Source: Acidimicrobiales bacterium
GTDB lineage: Bacteria > Actinomycetota > Acidimicrobiia > Acidimicrobiales > Aldehydirespiratoraceae
Direction of reading: 5' to 3'
Length of the DNA stretch: 64,000 nt
Assembly: GCA_022425325.1 (NCBI GenBank)
Contig: JAKMFW010000032.1
Location: 26,537-90,536 of the forward strand
Below are positions 61,514 to 64,000 of the stretch, in pieces. The translations under genes and the position numbers were made by a program. Numbering within the stretch: the stretch's first letter is position 1; each line of letters starts with the position of its first letter. A model generated the notes under the pieces. The model searched no databases. It saw only the letters and a program-made list of their open reading frames with translations, and was not told the origin of the DNA.

Positions 61514-62004
61514 TCGGACCCCTCCCGGGGAAGCGCAACGACGGTGGTTCCGGCGAGTCGGTCGTGCACCCCACGTCCGCTGGCAGGGAGAACAACGCTC
61601 ACGACGAGCACCAGGAGGAAGGTCCCGCCGTACGCACCGAAGGCAACCGGTCCGCCGTAGAGCACCAGCGCACGGGCCGTTGCCCGACTCCAGGGGATCC
61701 GGGCCGAAGGCTCGACCGTTCGAAGCCGCAGGCCGACGAGCGCCTTACCGAGGGTCGCTCCCTTGAGGACCGTGGGAAGGACCTCGTATGCGGCAATGGT
61801 GACGACAACGAAGAGCAGCGACCGGCCCTGGGTCACGTCGACCTGGAGAGGCTGCCGGCCGAAGGGATCGCCACCGAGAAGTCGCTGGTCGAGTTCCACG
61901 AGCACGAACCCGAGCGCCCACGTCAACGTGATCGCGTCGATGAGGCGGGCACCGAGGCGGGCTCGGATCGAGGCGGGGGCGGGGATCGGGAGCACTTCGC
62001 TCAC
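61510..62004 (-). CDS. RDD family membrane protein
   Basis: IRARLGARLIDAITLTWALGFVL...TVLKGATLGKALVGLRLRTVE; GTG start. Confidence 0.88.
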   Translation of the reverse strand: MSEVLPIPAPASIRARLGARLIDAITLTWALGFVLVELDQRLLGGDPFGRQPLQVDVTQGRSLLFVVVTIAAYEVLPTVLKGATLGKALVGLRLRTVEPSARIPWSRATARALVLYGGPVAFGAYGGTFLLVLVVSVVLPASGRGVHDRLAGTTVVALPREGSE

Positions 62005-62042
62005 CTGGCCAAACCTATGGCGCGCCGCCCTACCCTGGCCAC

Positions 62043-62385
62043 GTGAGCGACTTCCTGACCGACGCCTGGTTCGCCGAAATCGCCGACCGGGCCGCGAGCG
62101 CCTCGGTTCCGGAGGGTGTCGCCCTCACGGTCGAGCAGGTCGTCGAAGGGGACCCGGCGATCCGCTGGCAGTTGCGCCTCGGACCCGACGGGGTCGAACT
62201 CGACCGGGACCCGTCCACCGATCCCGACATCCGGATCACCACCGATCGCGAGACCGCCACCGAGATCCGAGCGGGAAACGTCTCTGCCCAACGCGCCTTT
62301 CTCGGAGGACAACTCCAGATCGGCGGCGACATCCAGGCACTGATGGCCAACCGCGAGGCCTTGGCCGCGCTGGCGCCGGCACTCG

Positions 62386-62396
<11 letters not shown>
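62043..62396 (+). CDS. SCP2 sterol-binding domain protein
   Basis: DIRITTDRETATEIRAGNVSAQRAFLGGQLQIGGDIQALM; GTG start. Confidence 0.85.
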
Positions 62397-63425
<1,029 letters not shown>

Positions 63426-63481
63426 CTACCAGCGAAGCGCCGGCTCCCCGAAGGTCGGCGACGACGGCGACCGGCCGGTGC

Positions 63482-64000
63482 TCAGCCCGCCGGATGCTCC
63501 GACCGGGTGTTGCCCAACCACGACTCGTACAGCGTCTGATAGATCCCGGGCACCGCGACAAGATCCTCGTGCGGACCCATCTGGGCGACCCGACCCTTGT
63601 CGAACACGATGACGAGATCAGCCCGTTCTGCCGTGGAGAGCCGGTGCGCGATTGAGATCATCGTGCGGCCTCCTGCGAGGCGATCGAGGGCGGCCGCCAA
63701 CGCCTCTTCGGTCTCGGGGTCGACCGCCGACGTCGCCTCGTCGAGCACCAGGAGTCCCGGGTCCGCGACCTGCGCGCGGGCCAAGGCGACGAGCTGGCGC
63801 TCCCCGACCGAGAGCCGCCCACCACGCTCGCCCACGACGGTGTCGAGCCTGTCGGGCAGGGTCTCGATCCAGCCACGAAGACCAAGGACGTCGATCGCCC
63901 GCTCGACCTCGGCGGCGGTGGTGCCCCCGCGGCCGTAGGCGATGTTGTCCCGGATGCTGACGTCGAACAGGAAACCGTCCTGCGGCACCATCCGGATCGC
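63482..64000 (-). CDS. ABC exporter ATP-binding protein (C-terminal part; truncated by the window edge)
   Basis: VPQDGFLFDVSIRDNIAYGR, LSVGERQLVALARAQVADPGLLVLDEATSAVDPETE, ISIAHRLSTAERAD; open at 64000. Confidence 0.9.
   Translation of the reverse strand, partial: AIRMVPQDGFLFDVSIRDNIAYGRGGTTAAEVERAIDVLGLRGWIETLPDRLDTVVGERGGRLSVGERQLVALARAQVADPGLLVLDEATSAVDPETEEALAAALDRLAGGRTMISIAHRLSTAERADLVIVFDKGRVAQMGPHEDLVAVPGIYQTLYESWLGNTRSEHPAG

Overview
64-kb window of high-GC chromosomal DNA, most likely from an actinobacterium. I infer this from whiB genes, F420-dependent LLM oxidoreductases, a SCO6745-like protein, Ni-SOD and UPF0182, and Acidimicrobiia-like is only a guess. It is dense, ordinary-looking chromosome: no CRISPR array, IS element, prophage or rRNA was recognised. 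Main content: a molybdoenzyme with a fused FeS/NrfD subunit; a complete seven-gene Mrp (MnhA-G) antiporter operon; sodN/sodX; a copper ATPase with its chaperone; an initiator tRNA with terminator; two tandem TauD-like dioxygenases with a rhodanese; UPF0182, DivIVA-like and YlbL-like genes; mreB; ppk1/NUDIX; two whiB genes with tatA; a VWA/MoxR pair interleaved with other genes; GH1-like and GH2-like proteins; sdhCAB; a DUF368 gene; mdh; and a truncated ABC exporter. Best leads: (1) a rigid TANNNT-N6-start-codon arrangement at 14 genes, implying pervasive leaderless transcription; (2) mreB apparently starting at CTG; (3) GH1-like and GH2-like proteins that both appear to have lost catalytic carboxylates, interleaved with a VWA/MoxR pair; (4) a Ni-SOD with Tyr in place of the usual Pro in its nickel hook. 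All family calls are by eye; no database searches were run.
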